Shown: positions 11,095 through 23,934 of the stretch, one piece after another | Position numbering within the stretch: position 1 is the stretch's first letter | Layout of the letters: each line of letters starts with the position of its first letter | Source: Datisca glomerata | Lineage: Eukaryota; Streptophyta; Magnoliopsida; Cucurbitales; Datiscaceae | Assembly (NCBI GenBank): GCA_003255025.1 | Contig: QANY01004990.1 | Location: 186,001-250,000, forward strand | Reading direction: 5' to 3' | DNA: 64,000 bases | Translations under genes and position numbers: made by a program | The notes under the pieces: generated by a model | What the model was told of the DNA's origin: nothing | Databases searched by the model: none | What the model saw: only the letters and a program-made list of their open reading frames with translations

Positions 11095-12474
11095 ATGTAT
11101 AATATAGCAGCGTGGAATGTCAGGGAACTTAATGGCTCCCTCAAACAAGTGGATGTAAGGAAATTGTGCAGCAATTTTAACTCTATGTTTGCTCTGTGGT
11201 TGAGACCAAGGTTAAAGCCACGAATTTTCAGAACTTTGCTAATAATATCTTTCTCAATTGGGAGTTTATTGCTAACTATGCTTCAGCACCAGGTGGGAGG
11301 ATATGGATTTCTTGGGACACTATGGTTGTTAACTTGACAGTGCTCGTCTCCACTGGGCACTGACCAAGTGATATTGTGTAAGATTACTATTTTGAATTGT
11401 AATTTGGATTATTTTGTTTCCTTTGTATATGCTTCCAATTCTAGGCATGCAAGGCCATAGTTATGGGCCTCTCTGGTCAACTAACACATCAACTGCTCTT
11501 CTACTCCATGGCTCATTCTACGGGATTTTAATGTCGTTAGGAACCGTGTCATTAAGATCAGTGGGGTTAAGGGATAGACGGAGGGTAGGACCGATTTTAA
11601 TGACTGCATCTACAATCTTGAGGTTGAAGACTTGGCTTATTCTGACTGTCAATTTACTTAGGGCAACAAGCATCAGGATGGTACATTCATAATGTGTAAA
11701 CTTGATAGGGCATTGGGGAATGCTTCCTAGACAAACGTTTTGCCTAATGTCAAATATCAATTTCCACCTCCTGACATCTCAGATCATAACCACATTGTGC
11801 TACATATGGATTCTTCTTCTCACAAACCCAAGGTCAGCTTTAAATTTTTCAACTTCTAGTTTGAAAGAGAAGGTTTTTGGTAGGTTATTGAACAAGCATA
11901 GGGTACTCCAGTCTATGGATCGGCCATGTTTCAAGTATGCAAAAAGATTAAGGCAGTGAAAATGGATTTTTAGGAGTTTAACGAATAATTCTACAATGAC
12001 ATCCCTTCTAGGACCAGAAGGAATAGAATCAACCTAGACCAGAAGGAATAGAATCAACCTAGACCTCCTTCAACAAAGCCTTTCCAATGACCCATCAAAT
12101 GCTTCTCTTCTTGCCCAAGAAAGGATGGCTAGTGAGGAATTTATAGAGTTAAGGATTGTTGAGGAGAGTTTTTACAAGTAGAATTCCAGAGTCCAATGGC
12201 TTAGGTGCTCAGAACACATCATTTTTTCTTTCAGAGTGTGACGAAGGGTAGATCAGGTCTAAGATTACTCATTTTATGCACCAGGGAGTCATGATCCTAG
12301 CTCTTGAAGATGTTCATAATTACATTCTACAGTGCTACTCTGATTTTTTTGAGACCCCTAACCCAAAACATGATTTCAATTGGAACATCCTTGAGAGGCT
12401 CCCTAATTAACTCACTGATTCTCAAGCCACTCTCTTAGTCACACCTATCACAGAAATAGGAAGTTAGTGATATT
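11095..12474 (+). pseudogene. LINE ORF2 endonuclease region, degraded
   Basis: Starts MYNIAAWNVRELNGSLKQVD at 11095, the N-terminal motif (NxRGLN type) of the apurinic-like endonuclease of LINE ORF2. A frameshift follows, and VVETKVK and NWEFIANYASAPGGRIWISW are read in another frame. The later part is full of stops. A 25-bp tandem duplication (GACCAGAAGGAATAGAATCA at its start) lies at 12012-12061. Confidence 0.7.
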
Positions 12475-14100
12475 TTCAGTATGGGTAGTGACAAAGCATC
12501 TGGACCTGATGGATACCCAGGTAGTTTTTTCAAGAGGGCCAGGCATGCAGTAGGCCAGGAGGTGACTAAAGCCATTTTGGAATTCTTCCATTCTAGCCAG
12601 CTACTGAAAGAGGACAACTCCACCGTCATATCCTTAATCCCTAAGTTAGCAATCCTACCTCTGTGGGAGACTTTAGACCAATATCCTACCCAAGATTTTG
12701 GCTGATAGAATGAAAGTTTTCCTATCAACCTTGGTAAGCCAGGACCAAAGTGTCTTTATACATGGGAGAAGAATTGCAGCAACATTTTTCTATCCCAAGA
12801 GCTCTTTAGGAGTTACCAAAGGTCATTGGGTATGCTAAGATGTACCTTAAAAGTTGATCTCGGGAAAGCCTATGATAGTGTCAACTAGGAGTTTATAGCT
12901 AAGCCTTATGGTGCCTCAATTTCCCAGACTCCTTCATCACATGTATCATGGAGTGTATATCTTCTCCATCTTATTCTGTCAAGATTAATGGGGAGCTTCA
13001 TGGATACTTCAGAAGGGAAAAGGGGCATTAGGCAGGGTGATCCAATCTCTCTACACTTGTTTGTTACTGTAATAGAGGTCTTAAGTGGGCTTCTGAATTT
13101 TGCTGCCTGCAACACTGAATTCCAATACAACTAGAGGTGTGAGAGGCTTAAGGTTGTGAACCTTTATTTTGATGAAGACCTCCTACTATTCTGTAAGAGT
13201 ACTAAAGAGTCAGTTCAGGTTATAAGGGATAGCCTAGAGATATTTCAATGCATGTATGGCCTTCAACCTAATATCCAGAAGAGCCAATTATTCCTCTGAG
13301 GAGTTCAGGAGGAGAATTTCCAAGGTACCCAAGGTGTTTTGGGCTTCCCTGAGGGTTAGTTGCCTATGAGGTACCTAGGGATTCCTTTGATTACCATCAA
13401 ACTATGTAGAACTGATTGCGATGCACTGGTAGAGATGATTACTGATAGAATAAGATCCTAGGACTCTAAGTATTTATCTTATACAGGGAGACTACAATTA
13501 ATCAGATCAGTCCTACTGGCCATGTTTCAGTTCTGGGCTGGCCTATTCATTCTACCCAAGAAAGTCATTAAAAGGGTATAACATATGCTGAGAAACTATA
13601 TTTGAAGTGGTGATAGTTCCAAGCATACAACGGCCAAGGTTGCTTGGGTTGACATCTGTTATGATAAGGCCCAATGAGGCTTAGGGCTTAAGGATTTGGT
13701 TGTATCCAATGAGGTGGCAGTGGCTAAGCATTTTTTGTTCTTGGTATGGTTTCTAAGCATTCTCTATAGAAGAACTGGTGCCAGGTTTACCTAATCAATA
13801 AGAACTCCATTTTTATTACCCTTGTTCCATCAAACACATCTTCGGTATGAAGGAAGTTACTTAAGCTCAGGAGCAAGTTCTTACATTTCTGTTATGTGTG
13901 TATTGAGGATGGATCATCAGTCAACCTTCTTACATATAACTAGCATCCATTGGGCCCACCTCCTTCTAAAGCTTGGCCAGAGGCTCATATCACGCACAAG
14001 ATGAAATTTGGATTTCAAGGTGAGTGAGATCATAGTGAATGGTCAATGGTGCTGGCCTCCAATCCACTCAGAGGCTCTCCTAGACATCAGAGATGTACCC
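12475..14100 (+). pseudogene. LINE ORF2 reverse transcriptase, inactive
   Basis: MGSDKASGPDGYPGSFFKRA and NSTVISLIPK (12481 onward) are the RT start. RGIRQGDPIS-like sequence appears near 13018 after a frameshift. The catalytic FADD motif reads FDED at 13168-13179 (LYFDEDLLLF). LGIPLI and FWAGLFILPKKVI follow. Numerous stops and a changed catalytic aspartate make it inactive. Confidence 0.85.
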
Positions 14101-14101
14101 A

Positions 14102-14712
14102 CTACCCCCCCCCCCTCAACCCATCTACCTGATAAATGGTCCTGAAGTGCTGGCACTAATGGCACGTTTAATGCAGGGACCACTTATAGAGATTTAAGTC
14201 CTCCTAGGGACCCTGTGAGGTGGTCTAAACTCATTTGGTTCTCCTTCTACATCCCAAGATGCAATATTATCTCTTGGTTGGCCCTTTTGAACAAGTTAGC
14301 CACTAGAGATAAAGTCGTACAATGAGGTTCTCATTTAGTTGGAAGCCTGGATTGTGTGTTCTACATAGGGTATTTTGAGACAAACCATCACTTGTTCGTT
14401 GAGTGTGTTTTTCCAAAGCATTATAGGAATACCTAATGGCCAAATATGATATGACCTGCCTAGCCATTAACTGAAATCGACTAATTTCCTGGCTGCTAGT
14501 TAAATCTAGGGGTAAAACCTTACTAGGGGCCATCCTAAGGCTTACCTTCTCTTCTTTCATTTATCATAATTGGAAGGAAATGAACTCTAGGATTTTTTAT
14601 GGTAAACTTCGGGACAAGGTGGTGCTTATCAAAATTATCTCCCAGAATGTTAAGTTCAGATTGTGGAGTGTTAGAGGTTTTTATGAGTCTGATCTCAACT
14701 CTGCATTAGCTG
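14102..14712 (+). repeat. Direct repeat copy 2: LINE ORF2 3' end
   Basis: Near-identical to 10468-11086, including the C-run start, the ACCTGATAAATGGTCC segment and the end GATCTCAACTCTGCATTAGC. It lies in the expected place after RT. Differences from copy 1 are scattered substitutions. Confidence 0.9.
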
Positions 14713-14810
14713 AAAGATGGGAGCTCAATCCTAAAATATTATGTGAAATATGGGAGCTCAATCCTAAAATATTATGTGAAAGATGGGAGCTCAATCCTAA
14801 AATATTATGC
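14712..14810 (+). repeat. 33-bp tandem repeat, three copies
   Basis: Three 33-bp units start at 14712, 14745 and 14778 (GAAAGATGGGAGCTCAATCC, then TAAAATATTATGT). The second copy has GAAATATGG. The period is a multiple of three, so the short frame 14580-14855 runs through as (K/I)WELNPKILCE(R/I). Confidence 0.95.
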
Positions 14811-14855
14811 GAGCTGGAAGAAGACTTCATTAGGTTTAACCTAATGCGCAAATGA

Positions 14856-16148
14856 GATTTTGGGCCTCTTTTCTTTGAGTGCGCCTCATATTTGGTAAGG
14901 AACGGACGTGCTTGGAAGGACTACTTGAATGCATGCATGATTGAGGATGATGATATACTAGTGACTTTGATGATGCATGTCGTCGATGACTTTAATGTGT
15001 GACTTTTGATTACTTTGACTTTATTGTCATAACATGGAATAGTTTGGTATAGATCTTTGCTACTTTATTCTTTTCAGAGTATCTAATATTGTAAGCATAG
15101 GACTGCACTATAAAGTCCTCATGCTTCTTATTTTGAACCGTAGGTTGTTGACTTAGGTTGGCTCTTTTGGTGTTAACTTTTGTTGACCTAGCATGGTCTT
15201 TTTTGACGTTGACCTTAGAGTTGAGTCTTGCATTTTTACTTTACTTGTAAATATAGATTGGCTCTACCTATAGGTTGATTTTGATCTCTAGGGCATGCCC
15301 CTTGTAGTTGTGTGAGTATCTTCTCGGTTTATATACATTTTCATTTACCAAATTTTTTTTTACTCCAAATGCAATAGTAGTACAAAAAAAATTTAATTAA
15401 ATGTATTCCTCGAATAATAAAATGTCTTCGGCCATGGGGTTTCTCCACATAGACACTACCTCATTTTCTCCAACCACAGAAACCTTCAGATACTCTCTTA
15501 GTAAAGTGACGCTCTCAAGAGAATTGAAAATGAAAATGAACTATTGTTGTTAAATTAACTATTGCTGAAAATGAAAAATCAAGTGATAATTATAAAAGAA
15601 AATATGGATAAACTGTTTTAATTAACTATTTCTGAAAATGAAAACCACGTGGAAATTGTAAAAGACAAAATATATAGGTTGAGTAAAAATCATTAGTCAT
15701 TCAAACAACTTACCTGCCGACACTTTTTCAAAATGTTGTCCTTTTGTTGTGGTCTTCAACATTAGATCAAGTTTCGTTTTGAACACTCGTGAAACTATTT
15801 CTGGTATATTTTCATATCGTTGTCCTTCAATTTCATTTCACATATATTGTACTTCTGGTCATTTTGCATTGACTGTGAAAGTTATAAACATATCTGAATT
15901 TCCTGACCATAGCATCTTGATAAATTCTTAATCATCTATATATTGTCATAGCATATTGATAATTCTAAATCATATATCTAGGGCCACCTATAAATGAACT
16001 TGACAGGATAAATCTTTTTCCACTAGAATCTGTCGATGTATCACATTTGATAATAACATCACAAATGTTTGTGTAAAGTTTTTATCGCAATTGTGTTTGG
16101 TTGTTCTTTATCTATCTTAGATGCTCTTCTTCAATTGCTATTTAAGCG
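14856..16148. other. AT-rich region without a supported gene
   Basis: No intact gene. On the - strand 15700-15935, codons such as GQRYENIPEIVSRVF and KTTTKGQHFEKVSA can be read across frames. They recall the OB-fold region of plant RPA-like proteins, but this is weak. The + strand around 15150-15320 has repeated TTGACTTAGG and TTGACCT words. Confidence 0.35.
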
Positions 16149-16902
16149 TCAACTACATATTGCTGAAATAATCTTCCTCCTCGAAACAATAGGGGGTGCC
16201 GACTCCCACCAATAATAAGTATCATCAGATGAGAGCCCATAACGCGCTAAACGATGGGCTACTCCATTACAAGCCCGAGGGACATGTTTTAAAGTTAATA
16301 CATTTAGAGAAGAAAAGATACTTTTACATTCTTTAATAATAGGACCAATTTCCGAATATATAGATGAACGAGAAGATAAGGCATTGATAAGGCCCAGGTA
16401 ATCAGACTCAACTTCCTTTACTAGAATTCCTTTGTTTCGTGCTAGAGAGAGTCCCTCATAGAAGGCCCAAGCTTCCACAAGCAGCACATCTAACTTCCCT
16501 CAAACTTCTCATAGAAAGCACCAAGCACCTTGCCGTGGCAGTCCCTAAAGATGCGTCCCACTGCATAATGGGATGTTCAACAGCACCATCCATATTCATT
16601 TTGATCAAACCTTGATTTGGTCTAACCCAAACTGAAGGGGAAGCCTTTCTGAGAGAAGAGGAGCAAAGAATTTCGTTAGTTTTCCTATATTCCATTGAAA
16701 AAATTTCAATCCATTCTACCACATTAAACTTAGGGGAGAAACAATTATCATGTAAATATTTATTCCTAAAGCACCAAATTCCCCAACAGAGGAGAATAAT
16801 ATTGGAGAGCAAGGCATTAATAATATTTTCTTTGTTGCTGACAGTTTCTTCCTCTTTCTCCTTACCTTTAGTAGTCAACCTACACCCAAAATTCAAATTC
16901 AT
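16149..16902 (-). pseudogene. LINE-derived RNase H domain (RVT_3), frameshifted
   Basis: The - strand has LLCWGIWCFRNKYLHD and WVRPNQGLIKMNMDGA (zf-RVT to RNase H linker and the first catalytic Asp). A frame change near 16480 is followed by VEAWAFYEGLSLARNKG, VESDYLGLINALSSRSSIYS and HVPRACNGVAHRLARYG. These are the Glu, Asp and C-terminal helix of the RNase H fold found at the end of plant LINE ORF2 and in related domestic genes. No RT lies upstream (beyond 16902), so it is an isolated fragment. Confidence 0.85.
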
Positions 16903-18859
16903 ATAATCATATATTTGGTCTTTTTTATTCTATAACTATAAAGTATTTACTTTTACCTTCTCTTTTTGAAATGTTTCTTTCTTAATGATGGACATGGTTC
17001 TCTAATATTTGTTTTTATTTCCATCATGTGTATCTTTCTATGTTTTTCTTGACAAATCATCAGTCATTATTCTTTTCAACTCCATGTTGCTTGTTTTGTA
17101 ATCACATTTAGAATACATTCGGAAACCCGTTTAATATAAAATAAATGTGTCACAGTTTTTAAGTTATGATTTGAAAGAACTAATATGAAAGTTTTTATCT
17201 TTGAAAGATTAACATCCTCATATCAGTAAAAAATTGAATAACAATAAAACTTTGTTTTCATATTTTTTGATTGAATGATATGATTTTGATATGAAACGGG
17301 TTGTTGCTACCAATTAGCTTTCGAATCAAGTTACTTCGTCTTCATCATCCCGATATTAACAATAAAGAATGTAAATCTTAAATTCAAAATAACTTGCAAT
17401 AGCAATGTAGAAATTAAAATATATATGAAATTTCTATATTACTTACATTTTCTATCATACTTGGATAGATGTGTATTGAAATTTAAACATGTTTTTTATT
17501 ACTTACATTTCTTTCATTATCACACAACTGAGAGGCTGGAACTTCAATCAATCTCTCCGTTATTTGATCAAAAACAATAAATGTTGTTATTCCAGTTGAA
17601 TCTTCAACCTTCACTTCCAAACAATACATATATGAAAACAATACAGTTAGATTCTTTCACAATTACGTTGTGATTAGAAAGTATATTTTAGAAAACTATT
17701 TACCTGGTCACAGGTTCGTCAACAATTTTCATACATGTGTCATATAAGAGTTAACTTCCTTTTCCTGACCTTGCATGACACGTAATACCAATTATTCTTA
17801 GCTATAGTTTTTTTATTACTGCTAAGCAATAATAGGTAGAATTCTAAACAAATAAAGAAAATGGTATAAGTTAATAGATGTCTCTTACCTCTACAAAATC
17901 AATTTTAATCAAAACAGTAGGTTTATAAGTTAATTTAATTCTCTTACTTCATCAAAATTTGACTGAACCACATTTAATATTTTCAGATATAGTTTTTCTA
18001 GCTGGACAAATGTCTTTCTTGCTAGATCCCACTTATTCAAATCTCAATGGAACCATACTTGAAATGCTTTCATTTTTCTCACTAACAGTGACAAACAAAA
18101 TGACCAGTTTATATTAATGATTGATGAAATTTAAAAAACCATAAATCAACTAACCTCTAATCTTTTTTTGAACTCATCAACCTCGAAATCTCAGGATTAA
18201 TGTATATTTTGGTAAATCTCGATGTTGATAGAGAAATAATACATATAACCAATCTTTCAATTAGAACTCGTTTGAAAAGTTTATTATTAAAATTAGGAAA
18301 ATGAACTTACTCATGTAATTCTTCACGATGGTAGAAGAAGATACCCCAACACAATATTTGTCAACGTAACCAAATTTTCTAGTTTATATTGATGAATAAA
18401 GTCATCTCATAAAGTGATTCTTATTGTGTTTGATCTATGAACGAAATAAAATAAAGAGAAAATCCCATTGTAAAAGAAAATCACTGTGCTTTAAAAAAGT
18501 TAAAGCTTTTTACCTTGAATTCAGTCTTTCAACTGTCACTCGGACTCCTCCAACTTCTTTCTGTTTAACTTCACTTCATCAATTATTTGACCAACAACCT
18601 CTATAAGAAATTATTAAGCCAACAATTACCGATTCAAGTAAAACAATATAACAAAAGTTAGGGGAAACTTGCGAATGGTAAAAAGGAAATGCGGAACAAG
18701 TAATTTTCAAAATCCCGTAGAAAAATAATATAAGTAACAAGTTTTTCATACTTTTTTTGTCATACATAATTATAGACTTGCCAACAAGAATTTTGTTGTT
18801 TTTATGAACTTGATGTTGATAAATCCACGGATCTAGAAATTCATTACAGATCTAGAAAT
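16903..18859. other. AT-rich intergenic DNA
   Basis: No open frame of note. Short peptides on the - strand near 18190 (INPEIS, then DEFKK after a shift) could belong to the same RPA-like relic as 18860-19090. I would not annotate a gene from them. Confidence 0.35.
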
Positions 18860-19090
18860 TCATTTCAGAATTATGAGGATGTAGTCCTTGCCAACACGAT
18901 TTTGTAATTGTTCAAAGTCTAAGAACTCAATTTTATGAATTGGGATGTTGTAGTCATCTAAAGGAGCATCTCTCACATATGTTGTACCATACAATTTTGG
19001 CATATATTTGTAGTCACCATCTATACGATACCTTTCTTTATTTACAATGACAGGAAAAATTTTGAAGTAGATAATTTTTCCTTCATACAA
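18860..19090 (-). pseudogene. Possible RPA/OB-fold-like gene remnant
   Basis: The frame reads YKYMPKLYGTTYVRDAPLDD and IPIHKIEFLDFEQLQNRVGK. This resembles the N-terminal OB-fold region of plant RPA70-like or DUF223 proteins, which are common in Helitron-associated and multicopy families. It is a single exon-like block with no clear continuation. The call rests on pattern memory only, and a chance frame cannot be excluded. Confidence 0.33.
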
Positions 19091-20478
19091 TATATCCCTA
19101 AAGCTATGTGCAATATCGTTCTTTATAGTAGCATAAATGGAATTGAATTACAAACAAATAATATTGCAATAAAAAATCGTCAATTCAAAAGATAAGATTA
19201 GAAAAATTGCAGAACTTTTTACTAAAAATATAGTTTTTACCTCTTCATTTAATAATGCCATTCGTTACTAATAAGTTCTCTCTTTTCTTGATGTTAATCA
19301 CATCCATGACCTACATATTCTAACTTTGATCTTCTATTCATCTCGCTCTGGAGTCAAATTCTTTATAAGTTTCAAACTTTCACTTTTTGAAGTTTTGTTC
19401 CTATAGTTTGAAGAAGAAGAAAAATAATCTAATTTAAATAATAAATTAAGTGAATCAAAACATAAATAGATAGAATAAATAAGGAAGATTATCTACCAGA
19501 CAGTTGACATCCTGAAGTTTTTTCTCCAACGTCTGCAAATATTTCAGAGACAGAGTTTGTGAAGCAAAACATTAATATAATTTCGAATGTCTGCAATAAA
19601 TTAATTTCCAATTGAAACTGAGCAAAGTAAAGTATTTTTCAAAATGTTTAATATAATATTTTTCCAAATCTAGACAAAAACAAAGTACCCCACTATGGAG
19701 AACAATACTGATTTTAATTTTATTTCAAGAGATGAGGTCTCTGTATGCATTTTTAGTATAATTAAGAAACGTCTAAGGTCTAATACAAATGATATTAGCA
19801 AATTGGAAATAACCATAGTCTATAATCACATAGTCTAGAAAAAACATGCAATGAAGCAGTAATTAGAGTAATAAATTACTAAATTGTATCGTGATCTCCA
19901 GCACAACAGCACATATATTCATCCCAAAAAGCTCTTATAAGTCATGACTAACGCAAGTTCTTATAAAGATCATATCAAGAAAACAAAGTGGACTTATCAC
20001 TTCAAAATAGATCAATGCTGGAAGACTCTCCTATTCTCACCACAACTAAGTAAAATATTTTGCAAAACTTGTTTAACATTTGATAATTTGAAAAAAAAAA
20101 AAACCAATGGTCACATGAGTAGAGAATTATTGGATGAAAACAGTAAAATAGTGTAGTGTGTAGAAGAAAATGTTTGTATTCTAAAAATCTGCAGAGTAGA
20201 GAATTATTGGATGAAAGAATGAGTAAAAGCGAGAAATCGTAGGTGATTTATAATCTAACCTCGTGCATTGATCTTCATGAGTAGATGATAGGTTGATATA
20301 AGAATTAATTAAATGTGAGAAGATTATTGGAGAAACGGCCAGCGAATTGAAGGAGAGAGGAAGGTGAAAACAGATGATGGAAAATTGAATATAAAGATAA
20401 ATTATTAAAGAACAATCATCCAAAAAGGAAATTGATTTTGACATTATTCACCATGAACAGCATCTAATGAGTGAATTT
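19091..20478. other. AT-rich intergenic DNA
   Basis: No supported gene, RNA or repeat. The open frames at 19944-20156 and 20181-20444 show no family signature. Confidence 0.45.
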
Positions 20479-20642
20479 GATGGAAGAAACCTTAAGAGGT
20501 CGTTTGGTATAAAATTACGAGTAAATGATTTTCGGAATAAAATTATTGAAATATAATTGTGATGGAAGAAACTCTAAGAGGTCGTTTGATATAAAATTAC
20601 GAGTAAATGATTTTCAAAATAAGATTGTTAAAATATAATTGT
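20479..20642 (+). repeat. 82-bp tandem duplication at transposon end
   Basis: Two copies start at 20479 and 20561 (GATGGAAGAAAC..., GGTCGTTTGGTATAAAATTA). The second is the start of the long inverted repeat described next, so the outermost part of the element is doubled. Confidence 0.9.
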
Positions 20643-21599
20643 GAGAACGTATATGCCAAAAAAATGAAGATTACTTTGTTTGTTTACGTTTGAAAATGAT
20701 ATGATGGTGAGGATATTAAATAATTTTTTTATTTTGATGAAATAGAATGTTATAAACATTATTGTCAAATTTCAATTTTACCCCTAGACTAAAAAATGTT
20801 TATGAATAGTTATTATTTAATTTATAATAAGATGTCAAACTAATAACAAAGACGTAGTTTTTTTTATTCAAATAAAATCATGAATTTTTTCATATATATT
20901 TATTGATTTCTCGACCATTGTATTATGATCAAACCATTATATTATGATACGTCATATAAATTCTCATCAAATTAGTCCATACAATTGAACCAATACCGCT
21001 CAAGTATATTATTGTGGTATGGAATTTACAATATAAGATAATAATTTTTATAAGAAAAACACTCATGATATTCAGATCAATGATCAAGATTATAGCATCG
21101 AAATAAATTTCTATTAAGTTTCAATCAAAACATTAAGTGAAATTCAGTTTATAGTTAATCTATTATCAATAAAAAAAATTATTTCTCAAGAAACAAATTG
21201 AGAAAGAGCTATCTTCATAATGAAATATTGAAATATTGGACACAACTCCATAAGTCAAAGCATGTAAACATAATATATTTCATAAAATATATAAAAGATG
21301 GATTTTCAGTCCAATTACTACATTTCCACACACATGTGTTGACTATATTTTACATGTGATCTGTCAAAAGATATGGGCAAAATATTCACTCATGTACATA
21401 TCATAAATGCAAACATCTTCAAGTAGTCCACTCTTCAAACATCTCCTTTACCAAGTTATCCCTCCAAGTAGTCTAACTATTTGACGGTTCCACGTAGGTT
21501 ATATGTTAGCTCTCAACAAATTATTCACCAACATAGTCATCTTGTAACTCAAAAGGATCCATAGACATTTCAAAATTGTTAGTTCCAAACAAGAAACAT

Positions 21600-22130
21600 A
21601 TGCCTACATATATATGATTCAGAAGCAAATCATCAAACATGTGATGTGCAACCTTCACAAGAAGGAAATAACATCATATTTCTTCCTAATTTTTCCTTCT
21701 TTTTTCTCATCTAAAATTTTTAGCAAAATAAAACTGCAACTCAAAAGAATTGGCAAACTTAATCCTCAAAGGTGCTATAGAAAAAATCCAAGTGACCAGA
21801 CAAAAGTTCAGGAAAGATCATCAAAAGAATTCTAAGAGAAAACTTGTATAAACACATACAGACAATGGTATGGGAAAATATGATTGTCTACTCTAGACCA
21901 TTAATAGTGGTAGCTTGTAGAAAGAGAACTACCAGTGTGTTACGTATACTCATAGTGATCGAAAGTATATATATATATATATATGATTGTCTTCTTCTAG
22001 TTGAGTGCTAGCATGCCTCATATATTTGACTCAGAAGCAAATCATCAAACATGTGGTGTGCAACCTTCACAAAAACAAAATACCAACATATTGCTTCATA
22101 ATTTTTCCTTCCTTTTTTCTCATCAAGTAA
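21600..22130 (+). repeat. Diverged direct repeat of ~120 bp
   Basis: 21600-21715 and 22010-22130 share AGAAGCAAATCATCAAACAT followed by GTG(A/G)TGTGCAACCTTCAC and a TTTTTCCTTC-TTTTTTCTCATC tail. The units are about 410 bp apart inside the inverted-repeat element. Confidence 0.85.
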
Positions 22131-23934
22131 TTAAGCATCAAATCTACTTTCAACAGATTTTAGATTTGAACTTGTACATGCTGAAAAATCTACAATATCA
22201 CCATGCTAATCAATTCTGCAAATACTATACAATAGCATAGAACATGATATTCCAAGTAATAATATGTGGGTGAGGAATTGTATCAAACAGTTTCTCTGCA
22301 TTAACCATGGCAGTAGATTTGAAGTAAGAATACAATGAAGAAAATTGCAACGAAAATATCAGATTATGACCGTTTTATATTTCTATCGAAGTTAATTTTT
22401 ATTACTCTCTTACTCTGTGGTTCATGAAAGTTCATCGCTCTCTCAAATCCCAACAGATTTATCAATTCAAGTTCAAGAAAGTGCCTATAACATTCACAAG
22501 GTCTCTGAACTTGAACCCGCCAGATAAAAAGAAAAGAAAATAATGGAACTATTATGAGTGTTAAGACATCAAAGAAATTCTTTAATTTCCTTGCATGCTT
22601 GTCTAATCCAGAGGTAACTAATAAATGTCAAAACATCAAAGAAAGATCATACGCAAACGCATATGCCAATGACAAATCCTGAGATTTGGGATACTGAACG
22701 GTTCTTTTGCGAGAAAAAAGGAAATGAAAGTGTAAATCGACGTTGAGAACAATGAAAAGTAGCTCAAATCTAAAGATACAAGACTACAAAATGCAACAAG
22801 CGCAAAAATGGGAGCAATTATAGAATGAACAGACAAAAGAATGAAGCAGCAATGACCCATTGAAGGAATCGGAGAGCAGTTGTTGCCGGGTAAATCACAG
22901 AGAGAGAGAGAAAGAGATCAGAGGGAGAGCTTACCATTTCAATGGGTCTGATGGAGGGGACTGAAGCTCGTGAAATGAGATGTGAGTGAGGGGGAATAAT
23001 AAATTTGGGAATTCGAGGAGCGGTGAACGCATGCTTGGAATCTCCGTTTAGAAGGGGTATCAAGATTTTGTCAATGTAGGATATATTCACATCGATAATA
23101 TTGAAGCATTCTAAAAAAAATTGAATCAAATAAAGGAATGCCATACTTACTCTCACTTTTCAAGCATGTCACTTAATATCAACTCATACCGAACATGATT
23201 TAAGGTTATGTTTGGTATAGGGGCATGTTGAGGAGCTCGAATCCAACATTCCCCATAAATCAAGGAATATTACATCTCATTTACCATTTGATCAAAACTC
23301 ATTACGTTAATTCTTTTTTTACTGTGAATGAAGGAATATCAAATTTCTTTGGCTTCTATCTTCTCACTCACGCGCGCAATCAACTGCAGCGCCATAACTT
23401 TTGGCCTCTAACAATGATTCCATCGTCGACTCCTTCAATGACTTGGCAATCCAATGAGATTATGGGAACACGTAGTCTCCCAGAGGTAAACCCAGATCTT
23501 CAATGAATGATTCGAGCTCTGTTTGCTTTTTTTGCATTTTTTGGAAAAATGGGGATTTAGTGGTATGGAATTGAGGAGATAGATGAGATCTTTTATGGTT
23601 TGATTAAATGGGTACTCTTTCAATGCTTTGAGCTTAGTTATATGGAAAGATGGTTGTGATTAGTTGAGATTTGGATTCGAGTAAAGGATGAGATTTTGTG
23701 GGTTCGGATACGAGAAAATAGGCGAGGAAGATGACTGTGAGTGAGATACATGTACTTGGAACTACAAGTTAGATACAAGTACTTTTCGATAAGTTATGGG
23801 AAATTTTTTTTGTAATTATAATTTAATCTGAAAGAATGAATTTTTAGCTATTATTTCTTTTAACTGGAAGGGAGAAAAGAAATTACTTCTTTTCTGAAGC
23901 TGAAAGCTGGGAACTTTAAGTTGTATAATCTTGA
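22131..23934. other. Interior of the inverted-repeat element, no supported gene
   Basis: Open frames here (for example - strand 22818-23156) have no recognisable domain. A GA-rich tract lies at about 22901-22930. A sequence at 23205-23225 (GTTATGTTTGGTATAGGGGC) resembles the outer end motif and may mark another inserted element. Confidence 0.35.

Larger units (their letters stand above)
9650..14855 (+). mobile_element. Degenerate LINE-1-type retrotransposon with duplicated 3' end
   Basis: Plant L1-type LINE in the order ORF1 (9650-10500), a first copy of the 3' ORF2 end (about 10468-11086), ORF2 endonuclease start (11095), RT (about 12475-13700) and a second copy of the 3' end (about 14102-14712) followed by a 33-bp tandem repeat. 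All frames carry many stops and shifts. The two 3' copies look about 95% identical by eye. The order is not that of a normal LINE and implies a tandem or recombinant insertion. Confidence 0.85.
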
